This document shows positions 25,390-39,639 of a stretch of 64,000 nt of DNA, one piece after another (position 1 is the stretch's first letter; each line of letters opens with the position of its first letter). A program made the translations under genes and the position numbers. The DNA is taken from contig JAITYX010000059.1 in the NCBI GenBank assembly GCA_021018815.1, positions 1,798,001 through 1,862,000 on the forward strand, in the 5' to 3' direction. The notes under the pieces are model-generated. The model had not been told where the DNA came from, ran no database searches, and saw only the letters and a program-made list of their open reading frames with translations. The DNA is from Talinum fruticosum. Taxonomy: Eukaryota > Streptophyta > Magnoliopsida > Caryophyllales > Talinaceae.

Positions 25390-25424
<35 letters not shown>

Positions 25425-28120
25425 GGGCAACCTCAGTCATACACCACACACCTTTCTGCAGTAATCGTTACAAAACACTGAATCGCTGGCTGTTCAGGGG
25501 TAAAAGCCATGGACCAAAATTAAACATTTTTGGCTAAATCTAAGCCTTCTAAAGACCCCATATTTGCCTTGATGGTGGACATAACAAGAGCAATAGAAGA
25601 CACAAAGACAGCGGGTGGTCATAAATGAGAAGAGACCAAGACAGAACAGATGCAGGAGGCAATGGGGAATAAAAGGTGGTGGAGATAAAGGGCCGGCAGA
25701 ACAATGCTATGAAGGTACTGATGAGGAGAGGAGATCGGATGGTGTCTCGAGATGGGAGCTATACTAAGGTTAGATGCAAATAATTCCTTCCCTTGATTCC
25801 TTTTCCCTCTTTTTTTTTTTCCTTTGTTGATCCATTTTTCTCACTTGAACCCATTTTCTTGTAATTATCTATAACTCAAACTAGAATTACAGAGAACAAG
25901 GTTGAGCAAAAATTCTTTTAAAAAAATAAAAATGTACCTGCGATGGTTCTGGTAGAAGTTGTCAAGCTGGTAGTAAATATAAATAGGCGCTTTCATATGT
26001 TTCGGTACCTAAACGGAAAGGAAGGGGAGGCAAAAATTGTCAACAAAAAGCAATTACTGAACCAGCACCAAGAACAATAGGAGTTCCACTCTCAATAGCA
26101 TGACACGAATAGTGCTGCTAAGTTGTAGCAGCCATAGCATATAGAGATATAGTAGAAACTGTAAAATCATTACAGAAGAGACTTACTTTCATAGTTCTAG
26201 TGCATGTTTTATCTCCAGAACTCTGAATGTATCTGATCCTATCATTTTTAGAACCTGATACACATGCATCATCATAACGATCGACAATCTCAACAACCTT
26301 ACAGCCAAAAGAAAACTTGTCATCAGCAAACATGGTATGTCATATAAGGAGAGCAATCAAAGGCTGGTTGAAGCATACATCACGCGATGCAAATAGAGAA
26401 GCAACTCCAATTGGAATAAATACAACGCTGACAAGCATGAATGCCGATATCACCTGCAGAAGAAACGAATATAAGGAAGTAAGATTCCATGGAAGTGGAA
26501 GAAAACTGCCAACAGGAAAACAATACACTGATGCCAGAATTGAGTATTTCATACCCAGCGGGGAGTTAAGATGGGTTTGCATGCTGGAAGTTCCTGTTGA
26601 GTAAATTTTGAATCTGAAAAAGTTAAAAAAGAAAAATTGAGGTAATCTCTTCACAACAAATCTATTCCAACATATAAAAATTCGTCAGAAACTAAGGGAA
26701 TGATAAAGTACAGCATAAACAAAAAAAAAATCATGCATCAAATTTCATAAAATCAACTCGAGTCAAACATGCCGATCTAATCACATCACAAGTTCTTAAG
26801 CTCTTAGTGCAGCGAATATGAGCCTGGTATTTCCTTTCGATCAAATCACATTGTATTGCTCTATCAAATCCATTGGACACTGACGATTGTAATCCTCATT
26901 TTTCTTGAGCAACAAGCAGATCTTATTAGACATACAGTGCAAACGAACGACCAGGGGTGAAGGTGCTGCTTTCGCATAAAAACAGCCCATAGCTAACCAC
27001 AAACAGTTCTTGTTTGGGACTGAGGACTTGGGCTGGGATTCGCCTAAATTTAGACCTACAACACATTCCAGCCAAAGATGCCCCTGCACCTAGTCCTTGG
27101 CTGAACTCCAGGGCATTAGATTGGATTGGATCATATTGGAAGGCGGAGAAGGAAGAAATAGCATGTACTCTAGCAGCCGGTGGACCGACATCAATTCCTG
27201 CTGGGGTTGTGCCGATGACAAGCAACCAACAACGAAGGGAGCCACAGGATGGTAGGCTACCAAAGCGAAGGGCATTTGTGCCCGCCCCCTGTACAACTTG
27301 GACTGCACTTTGTGTTGGAACTAAAAATAATATGGTACACGACAAATTTAACAGGGCCTTTGATGGAAAGATGACTATAAGTTTTGCCTGTGTACATGAT
27401 CCAAAGATCAAGGTTTCCAACTAAATTAGTTAAAAAGGAAAACATAAAGAAGAAGCAAGACGGAGGGACACAGCAAAGACTTGAGTATAGTTAACAGCAT
27501 AGAATTTGCTAAATTTTACTTAGTATTCTCATTCAGCTGGGTCTCAGATATGATCATATGATATCCAGGTGCATAAGATTTTCTCCACCAATTTCTCTAT
27601 TCTCAACAGAAAAAATTTCTTCCCCCATAAAAGAAACTCGGACATTCTTTACCACCTATGCAAGTAAGCAAATAACATACAGAATGGGTGAAGAATAAAA
27701 GGTCTTCCTCAGAGCCAATAGAGCCCAAATCAAGTAGATTTACTTACAAGATTTTAGAACTTCATCAGCTTTTCACACAAAATTCAAAATCAAGAAAAGG
27801 GGCAACCATATAAAGTGAGATCAACTAGATGACCCAAAAGTTGAAGAAGCTCTTATATGCTAAGAAACATACCAAAACCACAAATTTCTCCAAATAAGAG
27901 ATGTTTCAAACAAGGATCCATAATCAGTGAAACAACAACTGTACAAATTAGACCAGCAAGCAAAAATTTGCAAGATATAGATAAACAACTAAGCAAGAAA
28001 TAGAAAGAGTCAGGAGCTAAGAGAGAGATAATTACACTTGGGTCGCTTTGAATTTCTCCTGGCAGCAGAGGGATCTGTTGATCCGGGGCCTCCTGAGCTC
28101 GATCTAGGGCTTGAATTCAT
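22444..28120 (-). CDS. ALIS: ALA-interacting subunit (CDC50/LEM3 family), 348 aa
   Basis: Beta subunit of P4-ATPase lipid flippases, needed for exit of the ALA pump from the ER and for its activity. Exons in coding order: 28120-28036, 26613-26555, 26453-26379, 26297-26187, 26008-25938, 23901-23601, 23178-22889 and 22498-22444; all phases close and the length is the family's. The N-terminus is Ser/Gly-rich and ends RRNSKRPKYSKFTQQ. Membrane helix 1 is at about 50-70 (ISAFMLVSVVFIPIGVASLF) and helix 2 at about 303-328 (FLGIAYLTVGGLCFFVA). The lumenal loop has the family marks YYQLDNFYQNHRRY, PCGLIAWSLFNDTY, VWMRTAALPTFRKLYG and STTSWLGGKN plus several N-glycosylation sites. The tail is LGDPSYLSWNR-YPGGR. 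Introns 1 and 5 are long. The paralogue number cannot be fixed from sequence alone. Confidence 0.95.
24322..24532. mobile_element. Small MITE in ALIS intron 5
   Basis: About 211 bp bounded by AGGGCTTGTTCGACTTTACA on the left and, in reverse complement, AGGGCGTGTTCAAATTTACA on the right (17 of 20 matching). The inside is a run of variants of TTTATGTTTGTTTATATTCG. Size and terminal repeats fit a non-autonomous transposon, possibly hAT-like, but no clear target duplication is visible. Confidence 0.55.
25390..25424. repeat. Compound CT/CA microsatellite
   Basis: A run of CT repeats passes directly into a run of CA repeats inside ALIS intron 5. Such compound dinucleotide repeats are usually length-polymorphic. 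Confidence 0.85.
26614..28035 (-). other. Long first intron of the ALIS gene
   Basis: Intron 1, about 1.4 kb. A GC-richer core at 26926-27424 is open on both strands (136 codons forward, 164 codons reverse). I recognise no domain in either frame and neither has splice or start context like the neighbours. It may be a decayed transposon or captured fragment; the remainder is AT-rich intron. Confidence 0.5.
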
Positions 28121-30704
28121 CGAGAAACGGTTCAATGAGCAATACCCAGAAAGGAAAACGAGCAGCCCAGATGAGGATTCAGCACAAAGAACACTTCTTG
28201 ATGAAATCAAACTAACAAAGCACCGAAGATGAGGAAGATGATGATGGGTACTCAAGAAGATGGACGATTGGCTTGAGGGGTTTAATTTGATACTAATTGG
28301 GATTCAACACGCCTTTTTCTTTTTAAAAATCTTGCGTTGGGAAGTTTTGACTTGGAAAAAACAAATTGAAGTTGGAGAACGAATACGAATAGTCGCTCGA
28401 TTCAACGGCCGTCGAATTGGAGAGAGAGAGTGAGAGGGAGGGGGGAGGATGGTAAAAGAGCGAGGGAGACTGGAAGCCGAAGCCAAGTCAAACTTGAGGT
28501 GAAAGAACACGGTTGGACTTGGCACATCTTCGGGTAATTTTCTTTTGGGCCGATCACTTAAGGTAAAATTAATCCACTAGTAATTAGTTAATTTCATAGT
28601 TGTTCTTTCAAGTGCATAAATTGTTTATTTTTTAACTAACTTATCCAAATATTTCATCATATTTAATAGGAAAATTAAAATTCTAATTTTAGAATATGTT
28701 GATCATAATATCACGAACATTGAATAACCTTTATAGTGTCCCCAATCTGTGATATTAATATTTTTAATATTTCGTATTTTGATAAAGTAGTTATCAGTGC
28801 CTTGAATTTGAGTCAAACAACCTTATATTTAGTTATAGGGATACTAAAATTTATTGGTATCAAAATTTAGGATATTATGCGCAATATAACCCAAAATTTA
28901 GGATATTTAAATCCTAACTTTTTTTATTAAATATCATATATTCAAAAGTCACTCTTATGTCTAAAACTACATGAATGACAATTAGTTCAAGTTGTGGTAC
29001 AAAAGATTAATATTAGATATTTGGGCTAAGATTCATCTGTTTATACCTTTGTACATTATTTATCCAAGAAAAAAATATATACATCTACATATCACTTATA
29101 ACCTATAAATTGCACACATACACATAAACACACGCTCACATATATGTTTTTGGCCGAAAAGTAGTGGTGTAACTAATATATTTGGAGCAAGGCTAGGTTG
29201 AACAAATGTATTGGAGTAAGGTTATGTTGATACCGTAATTTTTATGCGAGTATTCCTAACATATATTATATTATTTATGGTGTAGAATATATAAAAAATA
29301 AGTGTAGTAATGTGTATTAAATAGTTTATTTTGTAGTTTCAACGTATTTACGTGATAGTATGTATAACTCAACCCAAAGAATTAAAATCTTATATTAACA
29401 GGGGCATGAACGGATCACATATCACAATTTTGTATTTGATTAATCTCCTATGCTTAAGATTTTGATATCATAATGACTCTAAATGTCTAGATGTTAGGTT
29501 GCATAGCTATATGTTTTTGTATTTTATTTTTCTGAATTATGATTTTAATTTTTAAAAGAAAAGTACAGTTTTGCAATCGATCACAGTAAACCCTGACGAC
29601 ATCTTGACAAAATACAAGCCTTAGATCTAGATAAGAGCTGCAAATGTAGGTACAAAAAACTTGTGTTGCTTGGAATCAGGATTAGGTGCTGCTCAAGTCA
29701 TGTTGTGAACAAAGTATTATGGATTTGGTAGTCTAGAACGATGCTGTTTTGGTCAAGATGTCGTGTTATAAACTTCTTTTTGAAATGTGGTTAGATGTAT
29801 CCAAATGGCTTTGACAAAGTATTAGCTTAGAAAAATCATGTCCAAGACTAAGAGGTCAAAAATCCTCCTCATTTTACAATTATTACGACCCCGAAAATAC
29901 TTGTGAACAAGATTTTGTCTTGAATTACACAATTTCAACCTAAATTACATTGTAAAACATATTTAAAAAACCCTCTATTTTTACTAACAAAAAGCACACT
30001 AAAAATATATTGACTTATTATGATTAATTAATTTAAAATTTTTAATCAAAATCCTTTATCTTCACGGTGATATTTTACATCTGATTGCTTCACATCTTAT
30101 TAGAAAAATTCTATGTTGGTTTTATTAATATACGTAGAATGAGGCTCAACAAAAACAGAAGAGCCCAGCTAGAAACAGCTCAAAATCTTTAGAAATCGTT
30201 GCCAAATACCCAGGTTCAACTCCTCTGCAGCTGTCCTTCAAACCAAAACAAAAAAAAAAAAGAAAAGAAAAAGGATTCATCCAATTCAAGATCAAATATA
30301 AGAATTTGAGAAAAGCTTTCCACAGGAAGAATTAGCTGATCTATTATTATTGATGGAGGGTACTAGCCATAAACACGCGCTTCAAAAATGCTTCCCAAGA
30401 GGATACAACTTTTTTTTTTCCTCACATAGAGATAGAGGGCAAGAACATATCAAAAGGAAATTACGATATGACATTTCCAACCCACACCCAGAAGTGGGAC
30501 AACACAGATTCCTTCCTCTGTGTTCTACCCTCCCAATAAATATTAATATATAAACAAAAAATGCCAAATAAATTACCACAAAATTGCAAATGACCATTGA
30601 GATCTACTCATTCATCTGAAATAGATTTATTCATCCCTTCTCAAGACAAATGCGCATCACATCCTTGATGGTTAGTAAACAAGGTTGTGCTGCTACCCTT
30701 TGCC
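28121..30704. other. ALIS promoter/leader and intergenic DNA
   Basis: Bases 28121 to about 28520 are the likely leader and promoter of the ALIS gene, with a GA-rich purine tract at about 28418-28450. From about 28560 to 30640 the DNA is AT-rich with no supportable gene. The 3' untranslated region of the protease gene probably occupies the last few hundred bases before 30705. Confidence 0.55.
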
Positions 30705-33700
30705 TCAGTTTTGCCGCCTCCGTTTCGCTTTCTGTGTTGCAACTTCTTGGAAGACATTCGGTCCACCAAAGTCGTGTCTTGGCCCTCTTACCTTTTTCCT
30801 TTTACCAAGGTCATATTCCTCATCCCTGCAAAAATGTATTAAGCCCAGCATTGTATGATCAGTCAACAGTGCGAGCTATACTAGGCAGCCACAAAGATAA
30901 ACCCATGAGTCTATTTTCCAGGCAACAAGGCCACATGATACAATGCAATTAAGGATAGATGTCATATTCCTTGTGAACAACAGTTATAACAACAATGTGG
31001 ATCCAATCAATGTAAGTTCTCAGACGATCGAGATATACGCAAACTTGTCCTACTAGTAAAGAGGTGGTTTCCACCAGACTCACCAAAATACAGGGCCCTA
31101 CTCTGTTCTTTTTTTTTTCACTTTCGATTTCGTGCGCATGTGGGGCAGGGGGTGTTCTTTCTTTTGAAGCAAAATCCTACTTCATTGGGTGTGGGGTTGC
31201 TAAGGAGCGAGTCTTGGGGCCTGCGGGGTATCGTGAAGATCACAGCGTGTGCCATACGGAATTTAAAATTTGAACACAGGTTCTCGTGAATGGGAGGCAT
31301 CTGAGCACAATGAGGCATCTGGCATATTTGCACTGAAGACTATTGCTGTGCAATATTGAAAGGGGAGTAGGTACGATAGTGAGACCCAATACATCATCAG
31401 CGTGGATCCCGCCAGCACTTTAGGGAGATCTAGGTATCAAGTTATCTCACTCCCTACAAGCAGGAAGGCTGATTTTAAAGACGAAAATTATGCCCAGAAT
31501 TGATTGAAAATCAATTCAGATCAATACTGAAATTCCTAGCTTCTTATCAGCATTATAATGTCATGGACAAATGCCTAATCCACCAGTGTGAAACAAACAT
31601 GCATTTCTATATCTGCACCACAAAAGTCCCACTTAGGTAGGGTTGTGGGGGGTGGGGGTAGATATAGCAGCCTTGTCAAAGCAATCTAAAACTAAAAAAT
31701 GCAATTATCAGTTCAATGAAACCAAAATTTTATAACATGCACAAACTCACGCCATCAACTATAAAGAAGAAAAAATGTCGAAGAGACAACATGCAAATCA
31801 ACATACCACTCATCTGGAACATAGCCTATGCTGAACGTTTTTCGACCGCTAGATTCCACAATTACTGAAGGAGCGTCTGCTCCTTCCCATCGTGTAACTG
31901 AAAGACAAATCACAGATACCATCATAAATTCAACATATACGAAAATTAAGGAACAGTCAAACATAAGATCTAAAATTTACTAGCACAGTAGCAACATCAA
32001 CTTAAAATATCAAAAATACTACAATTACACGAAGAAAGGAGAGGTTTGACAAACTAAGCGCACATTCACTCCATTTCACAAACAATGTCCTCTTTTTTCT
32101 ACTTCTCAAAATGATTTCCATAATAACACATTATCACTCTCTTCATTTAAAGCACTCAACTAAAACCGGGGTCTTATTTATTCTTTTTAAGCTCCTCAAT
32201 CTTTGTGAAAAATCAGCTGCCACAATCATTCTGAAACAAGACCACACCTAACACATGTTTTAAGAGATTCGAGCAGTGCTTACATCTGTTTCACCAAAGT
32301 CCAACCCAAAAAGAACATCAACATGAAACATGAATGTCATTCCAATTAACCAAAGAAAGCATCATGTTCTTTAGACCAAATGCACACACAGAATCAGGAT
32401 GTGAAGGTCAGTGTACCCACCAAAGATGGACCTTCCAACACGATAGAAAATGATAGAATCATTCTTGTATAACAAAGAATTTCCAATGGTTCAAAGACAA
32501 AGGAAAAACAACCTGGCACACATTAAGATACTCACCAGTAGTCTCCTCAAGTAATCTGGCAGGAGCACTAGTTACTCCATTTTGAAGCTGAGAATTATTG
32601 GTAGCATCAACAGCCAAGTTATTTGCTCCTGTGGAGCTCCCACTTGCTTGTGAGCGCTCGTCAGTCACTGGAGCTTCCAACTTTCGGCCCAATTGTGCAG
32701 GACCCATGTCCACAGAGACATCCTCAGTAAGTAAGTTTCTTCGCAAAACATTTTTCTTGCTCTGTTTTGATGTTTTACATCTTCTCTTTTTCAGGCTTAG
32801 AGATGCTCCGTACAGCATGTTTGTACTGAGATGCATCCCTACTCTAGTCATCAGTATCTTCTTCATTAATTTTCGGCGTTTAGTGTTGTCAGGATCTTTG
32901 GTAGACCCTTTCATAATTGCCCGCTTGCGTCTTGATTTGATTGCAACTGAATGCCCATCTGCCTTGGGTGTCGCAGTTTCCTCCTATTGGACGGCAATCA
33001 GTTCATGAAAACATCAGGGTTGCTAACCAGGATAAGCCCTCTATCTTTTTCATTTTCCTTTACTGTTGGTGGGTTTTTTTAGTGGGGGAGGGATAGGAGA
33101 TCAGGCAATAGAAGTTACCTTGTTGATTCCACTTTCACTGTTTAGTTGAACTGTTGCATCAGTTTTTCTGACTTGCAATCATTCTCGCCAATAGGTAGAG
33201 CATCTTGAACTTTTGCATCTGCAGCGGCCATAACCTGAAGACAGAAAAGGATAAACTTCTTCGAATAATGAAGAAAAAATGTTTAACCCATCATGATTCT
33301 AGTCTAAACATAATTGTTACCACATCACAAGTTGTGTTGCCTTCAACACTATTGGTGGCGGGACTTGTGGATGAACAATGAAGATTCACTGGTTTGGCAG
33401 CTGATACCTTATCCTGGATCCTACCATTGTAGTCAGCACCAGCAACAATAACCGTTACTTCAGAGCTGAACCCAGAATGACTACCATCAGCATATTAAAT
33501 TGTTAAATGCATCATTTCATCTATATCAGACCTCAAAAGAATTATACCTTTTCAGAACCAAGGATTCTGAAGAGTTTGTATCAGTCTTTTTCTGACTCGA
33601 GTCCTTCTCAGAAGTGTTAGTGTTGTCCCCGGTTTTCAAAAATAAACTGGATCGAACTGTTTCACTTGGATTCCTGGGAGTACAACCATTCGAAAACTCC

Positions 33701-36700
33701 TTAACATTGGGCACAGAGCAAGAACTAGAAGCATTCCGAATAGTTGTGATCAAGCTTTCTTTGTGAACAATGTCCATGGCTTTCTTAGGAACAAAGTTCT
33801 TCCTATCACGAACATAAAACAACATGTATGCTTTCTGATCCAGGACTGCCTTCTCACTCACTTGAACAACCTGAATATAAGAAAACACTAACCCATTACA
33901 CCACGGACTTTATATATATGAAGTGCATGAATATGAGAAAAACAGCAAACTATTAATCTCGCTACTTTTTGCCTCTTCCTTTCATTCTTTTCTTTCTTTC
34001 CTTTCATTCAAAGCATCAAAGGCATTCTTGTACAGGCATGATATCTGGCATAATTGAAGGCGGGGAGGAGAGGGAGGGGATTTTGAATGTATAAGAAGAT
34101 AAAATATGGATTCTGGTCACAGCCAGGTTCTAGCCGGAAACTACATAAGAATCAGCCTCATAAGTAGCATTTACACTGCAATGAATTTATGACCATAACA
34201 GGATTGGTTGGTATACTTCAACAGGACACTGATTGTGGAAACATTGAATACAGTGCACACATTTGTCAATATTGCTCATTACTAAACTCCCTCAAGCGTA
34301 CTCACAAAATTGTCCACACAAGTTATCAACAAGAAAATGTAGCATCATAAAACTCAAACAGTGCCAAGAATAAGCACAAAGGAGAAAATGCATGTGACAG
34401 AAGCAAAGCATAACAAGTGACCAGGCTCCTGCAAGTAAAACCTTCCACTATCAAGCAAACTGGCAAGATCTTCAAATTATATCAAAGAACCATAGGTGTA
34501 TCAGTTCTCCACTTGAGTTGTTTCATGCCTTAGAATACTGAGAACTTGTGAGCCTAGGGCGGGACCATAAGATCCACGCTGAAACAATTACTAAATCTAC
34601 AGTTGACTATTCTTTCCCCAATCTATTACTGTAGATAAACTTCAACAGAACGCTGGCCTAGCTCTGTTAAGAAATTGCGAATCCCTAGAAGAATTTATTA
34701 TCATTTCAGTTGCTTAAGACAGAAGCACCTTCCAAACAAATACAGTGCCCTCCTCCAAAGTCACTTCCAAAACAAAAAATATGTTGCATAAAATCAGCTA
34801 CAAGACATCATGAATAGCATTGACTCTGTGGAGTTTAGATAGTCGAATGCACAAGTGGAACAGTACAAAGTCGTATAAGCTGTCAATGTAAGTCACGATA
34901 TATGAGGATGATCAGCTAGCTAGCTAGTATTGTAGCACAAGGATCATTTGAAAGAAACAGTTTCAGGAGCCTACCCTATTGTCATCGAGCGAGTACCATA
35001 ATCCACTTGATGTACGAACATAGCAATAATAGTGACCAGAATGTGTGCTCCAACCAGCATGAACCAGAACTCCATACAGTGTATATTTCAGATCACCCTC
35101 CTGTAATAACAAAAACAGACATATTTGCATCAATGCTTTGAAGTTAATAGAGTGTTCTCCATAACAAAATTTGTTTATCACAATTTTCTTGGCCTGTCCA
35201 TTGTCAGTTTCAGAAAGAGGGGAGGGGGAAATGCAATCTTCATTTTGAAAACTGGATCAAAGGCAAATTATGTGATGCCAGCCAATCACAGATAATTGAT
35301 ATACACATGTTTAGCTAAAAAGTTCTACCATCAAAGGCAAATGACTTGTCTACATCTACTGAAATGGACGCTACTCAAGTGACGCAGAATGTGAGTTGAA
35401 AAAGACTGCTATAATGCTTTTAGGAGCCATGCAGTCCAGACAGAAGAAACATAACACAACAGCTAGGCAGCTTAAAACTAACACGAATACAGAATTTGCT
35501 TATAGCTCATAAACATCTACACAGTTGCTAAATGCACTTCCTGAACTATAGCACAGAATTGAAGTCCATGAATCATAAAAATTCTAAATAGCACACCCCC
35601 CTCCAACACACAAAAAAAACACAAACGAACAAGAAAGGTAGCACGTCAACACCATCTATTACAAATCATTGAAGAACTTACATAGGCTCCACTAACAAAA
35701 GGTTTTAGATCCAATGTAGATCCAAATTGAACTTTCTTGTCGATCTTTTGGCCCCCAAAGTGAGAACGAAAACGCTTTAGATGAATTGAAAGTACATATG
35801 GTGCTTTGTAAATTGTGAGCTGTTTGAGTGCCCTAACTTTATGCTTGCACCTTTCACACTTGTACTGCCTCTCTCCACCATCCAGTTGCTCAGCAGCAGT
35901 GAAATGTACAAGAGCCTTGTACAAAGAATCTGCCTTTGCTATCTCAAGGCTGAGATCCAAGAAAGGATCAAACGTATTTGAACAATAGGAGCACTGCAGG
36001 CATTTCACCTGTAATAAGACAGGGTCAAACCAAGAATTATAATATATACTGGGTTTCGTATGTGTCATCATCTACAATCAAGAACTTTCCCACAAAGCTT
36101 TCAAAATTATCTACAAAAGGTAACTTCGTGTAAAAGAAATCCTGACTAATTGAATATTAATATCTGAACCTGACTGCGAAGGCGGCCCCCAAAAATCTTG
36201 TGAACCAAACTTTTCTCAAAGGCACTTGCTGATTGAGCAGGTACTCCTGAGGGTAAGCAGCATTTGTGCATTGATTCAAGCAGATGTATCATGTATTCAT
36301 GTGCATCCTCCTGTCTTGCATTTCGAAAGTTCCGGGAGATGCCTTATTGTGTAAGGTCAAGGAATAGAAATAATACAAATGCCTCTAAGCAGGCAATAGA
36401 CCATATAAAGACAAAAATAAGCAATTGATTATTGATACATTCCCCCAAAAATGTAATTCAGCAATGGCCAACAACAATAGCATATTTGTCCTCTTTCAAG
36501 ACACAAACTACGTCCAATCTGACTAGTACTCCAACCATCCAACTCTAAAAGTTCACATCGATTACACTAGAGCATGCATCATAGTTTCATTAGTTTAAAA
36601 AATAATTCATCTGAAAAGAAAATAAAGGGAAAAAAATTGATATGAACTACGATGAGTACCCAAACAGAAGTCTAAGGGACTCCGATTGACGTATAGCATG

Positions 36701-39271
36701 ACGCTTTCAGTGCATTGTAGCCAAACAATAAAATTAATCAAAGAGGTATCCAAACAACAATGTTAATGACGAAAGAAGCCCTCAAGCATGACGTAGAATC
36801 TGACACTTGAAACAATGTGTGTAATATATCTTCCAGTACGCAGTAAGCAACCCCTCATGCCACCCCCACTGCATCCACCCCCACTGCACTCAACTTTTAT
36901 AATTTTTACGAAGGAGCAAGAGAAAAGAAAAGGAATAACACATTGCCAAACCAAGATAGTCATCTCCACAGTACTTCATAACACAAGGTAAATTAGCAAC
37001 CATGCTTATGGAAGGATACATCTCAGATTTGAGACAAGATCTTTTGGTGCCACTATTCTCCCCGTAGACTGTAGTGCACGGCTAACATGTCTTTGGATGG
37101 CGCATAAAGCACAGAAACCAGCTACGTGACCTTCACAAATCAACAAATCAAGCTGTCGCTGTAAAAGTCAACTTGCAAACTTAAACATTATTTTTGACAC
37201 ACTAGGATGAATCACAATCTGCTTAAATAATTGAGATCAAACTTGGGGAAAGAAAGGGGGGACCATACATCAACTGGCCTCATTAGAAATTTACTGGCCT
37301 AGACTATTTTATTCTTGGCTGCCGAAAAGACGAAAGCTAAGTGAGAAGGCAAAAACTTCATAACCATTCTTTCCATTTTTTGGTCAGGAAAAAGTGGTAT
37401 ATCAATAAAAATGATCATATGATTAGATGCATAGCTAGCATCATACAAAAAATTATATACAACCAAAATACAAACTATCCGTACAAACTTCACAGCCATT
37501 CTTTTAACATATATTACATCCTACACCTCCTGTTGGAGTTCTGATTCATCGCATCTCATCATTATAAGAGAATGTATGCCCCTTAAAAAAAAATTCTTCT
37601 CTTCCACATGGAAATTTCAATATGAGATCCACATCTATAGTACCAAATTGAAGTTCACCCTATTGCCGATGTAAATAACCACTATGAAAATGGTCTCATG
37701 CACAGTTATCCACGATCATTATCAAAATCATGACATGTACTTGGAGACAACCAGGCATTGACTTGCACACATTGACAGAATGTTGTTAAGAAGCATTATT
37801 GAAAACACGCATGTACAAATATTGTCATCATCAATTATGATAATGCCTACAAAATAATAGAGCCTCAAATATAGAGCATGTATCTGATATAGAACAGATC
37901 TGTACATAGAATACTCTCAAAACTTCAATACCACAAATATGGGCTGACATGAAGAAATACAAAAGCAGACGTTAATGATATCTAGAAGATTTTATAATTT
38001 CCTAATAAAAAGAAACTCCAGTATCATAATACTAGCAAATTATTCTAGTGGAACAGCATGAAGAGTACTGAAGGATGGGTCTCTCGTATTATAGAAAAAT
38101 ATACTCAGGAAGTAGACAACTCAAGCATTTGGAAAATTCTTTATCCGATGTTTACTGTACCCTTTCCATTTCATAAAAGTTCTAATATGCTGCCAAATTC
38201 CACTCTTATTTGATAAGGGTCCCAAAATCTAGCCTTAAACTCCACAGAAGCCCCATCAATACTCATAAGCATTAATGCCTCAAAATCCCATGTATTACTC
38301 ACTTATTCTCTCCATCATTCTTAGCTTTTAGTTTATAAAGCTTCCATGAGGGTAAAAGATCCTGGGAACTTATATGTTAACCCAGAATTATGTATTATTC
38401 TGTTCGTTATCCTTTCATTTCCTAAATTGCTCAACAATGGCATTATACGTCAAGCAACTATATGCGATGCCACAAGATGGAACAGATGGAACCCCTTCGA
38501 GGGCATCCATATCCTTAACTGTATGCTTAATTCTATGGTAATACACATAATTATCTGAATAACTTCAGAGTTGTACTAACTACTAAAAATTCATTATTGC
38601 AGATACACCAAAGGACATGAGCTGAGCACTAAAGTTATAGCATTAAGGAAAAGAGCAAGTGGTGGAAGACTCACACGTAGTTTGGTGCTTGCCACTTTGC
38701 AAATATGCCACTAACGGCTCCGTGTATGTCAGGCACTGGAGTACAGAGTTAAGAAAACATGTGTTCCCAAGATTTTGCAAACCAGCACCCTGCAATATCA
38801 ATATAGCATATCATTTAAATATACCGGGTACAACACAAAATTAACATTTAAGCAACATAACATTGTATGACCAACAGGAAGCTGAAGATCAAATTCAATG
38901 CATATTGTTGCAACGTTCAAAGTGACTAGTAGTGGAAATCAGATGAGGAAAATAAACAGCTAAACAAATACAATGGAGTAGTGAAAACTTACAATCCTTC
39001 GGAAAGGGATCCTGAAAGTAAGATCGGGATCGAGCACGTTGTCCAGAAAATCAGAGACCTCAGGCTTTTTGGATGAACAGGGAGGGTGGAGTTGAGAAGA
39101 ATTAGAGGACGTAGAAGGGTTCAAAGTTTCGAGCTTGAAACCAGAAGTGTTGGAAAAAGAAGAATATGACTTTTTAGCTAACTGGAACTCAATTTTACGG
39201 AGCACAGAGGTCCCTTCTGAAGTTATGCAGCTGGAAGAATTATCTACAGCAACTTCCTCTTTATTGGTCAT
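30705..39271 (-). CDS. UBP23: Ubiquitin-specific protease, UBP23-like, frameshifted in exon 9
   Basis: Cysteine-type deubiquitinase (C19/USP). Exons in coding order: 39271-38993, 38789-38675, 37130-37020, 36342-36170, 36008-35682, 35100-34975, 33870-33548, 33465-33321, 33234-33119, 32983-32536, 31897-31807 and 30825-30705. The Cys box is [17 protein letters not shown] (Cys about 104). A zinc ribbon lies in exon 5 (CLQCSYC, YKCERC), and the His box is [15 protein letters not shown] (His about 358) with SLDDNR after it. The C-terminal third is Lys/Arg-rich and ends [15 protein letters not shown]...KAKRRRQN, as in UBP23. Exon 9 is 116 bp although both its borders are phase 0. The frame breaks at a five-T run (33163-33167); read literally, the chain stops at about residue 563, after the catalytic domain. 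An intact chain would be about 791 aa. Confidence 0.88.
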
Positions 39272-39639
39272 TTTTCAGAAGCAGCAGTAGTTATAAAATA
39301 CTCCCACACCTGCCTCTGGATGTTTGGCCCTCCTTTTTCAAGGTCAAAAGCAACGCATTTGCCCTGCAGAACACCACCATTTCTTCCCATTTAGCAAAAA
39401 TCTATCTATATTATATTCTATGTTATATATAAAGGAAAGAGGATTAAAGTGTTGTATAAGTTTTGATTTATCATGTTTACTCTTAAATTACAGGGATAAA
39501 ATTGTGTTATAGCAGTTATTTTATGTCAGTTTCCTCTATTGCACCTTCAAGTCAGTTTCCCTCTTCTCTCTAAACTATGTCGTTCTTAACAGCTGTGAAG
39601 CTTCGGATTTGGTTACCAATCTTATGCAAGTAATCAGGC
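39272..39639 (-). promoter_or_regulatory. Remaining native promoter/leader of the protease gene
   Basis: About 370 bp between the protease start codon and the left end of the large transposon. No specific motif was identified. GGATTTGGTTACCAA occurs here at 39605-39619 and again as the first bases of the transposon at 39640, suggesting a small terminal rearrangement. Confidence 0.45.

Noticed and set aside
31060..31450. GC-richer segment in protease intron 11 considered as a SINE
   Set aside because: I could not find convincing A and B boxes or a terminal repeat tail on either strand.
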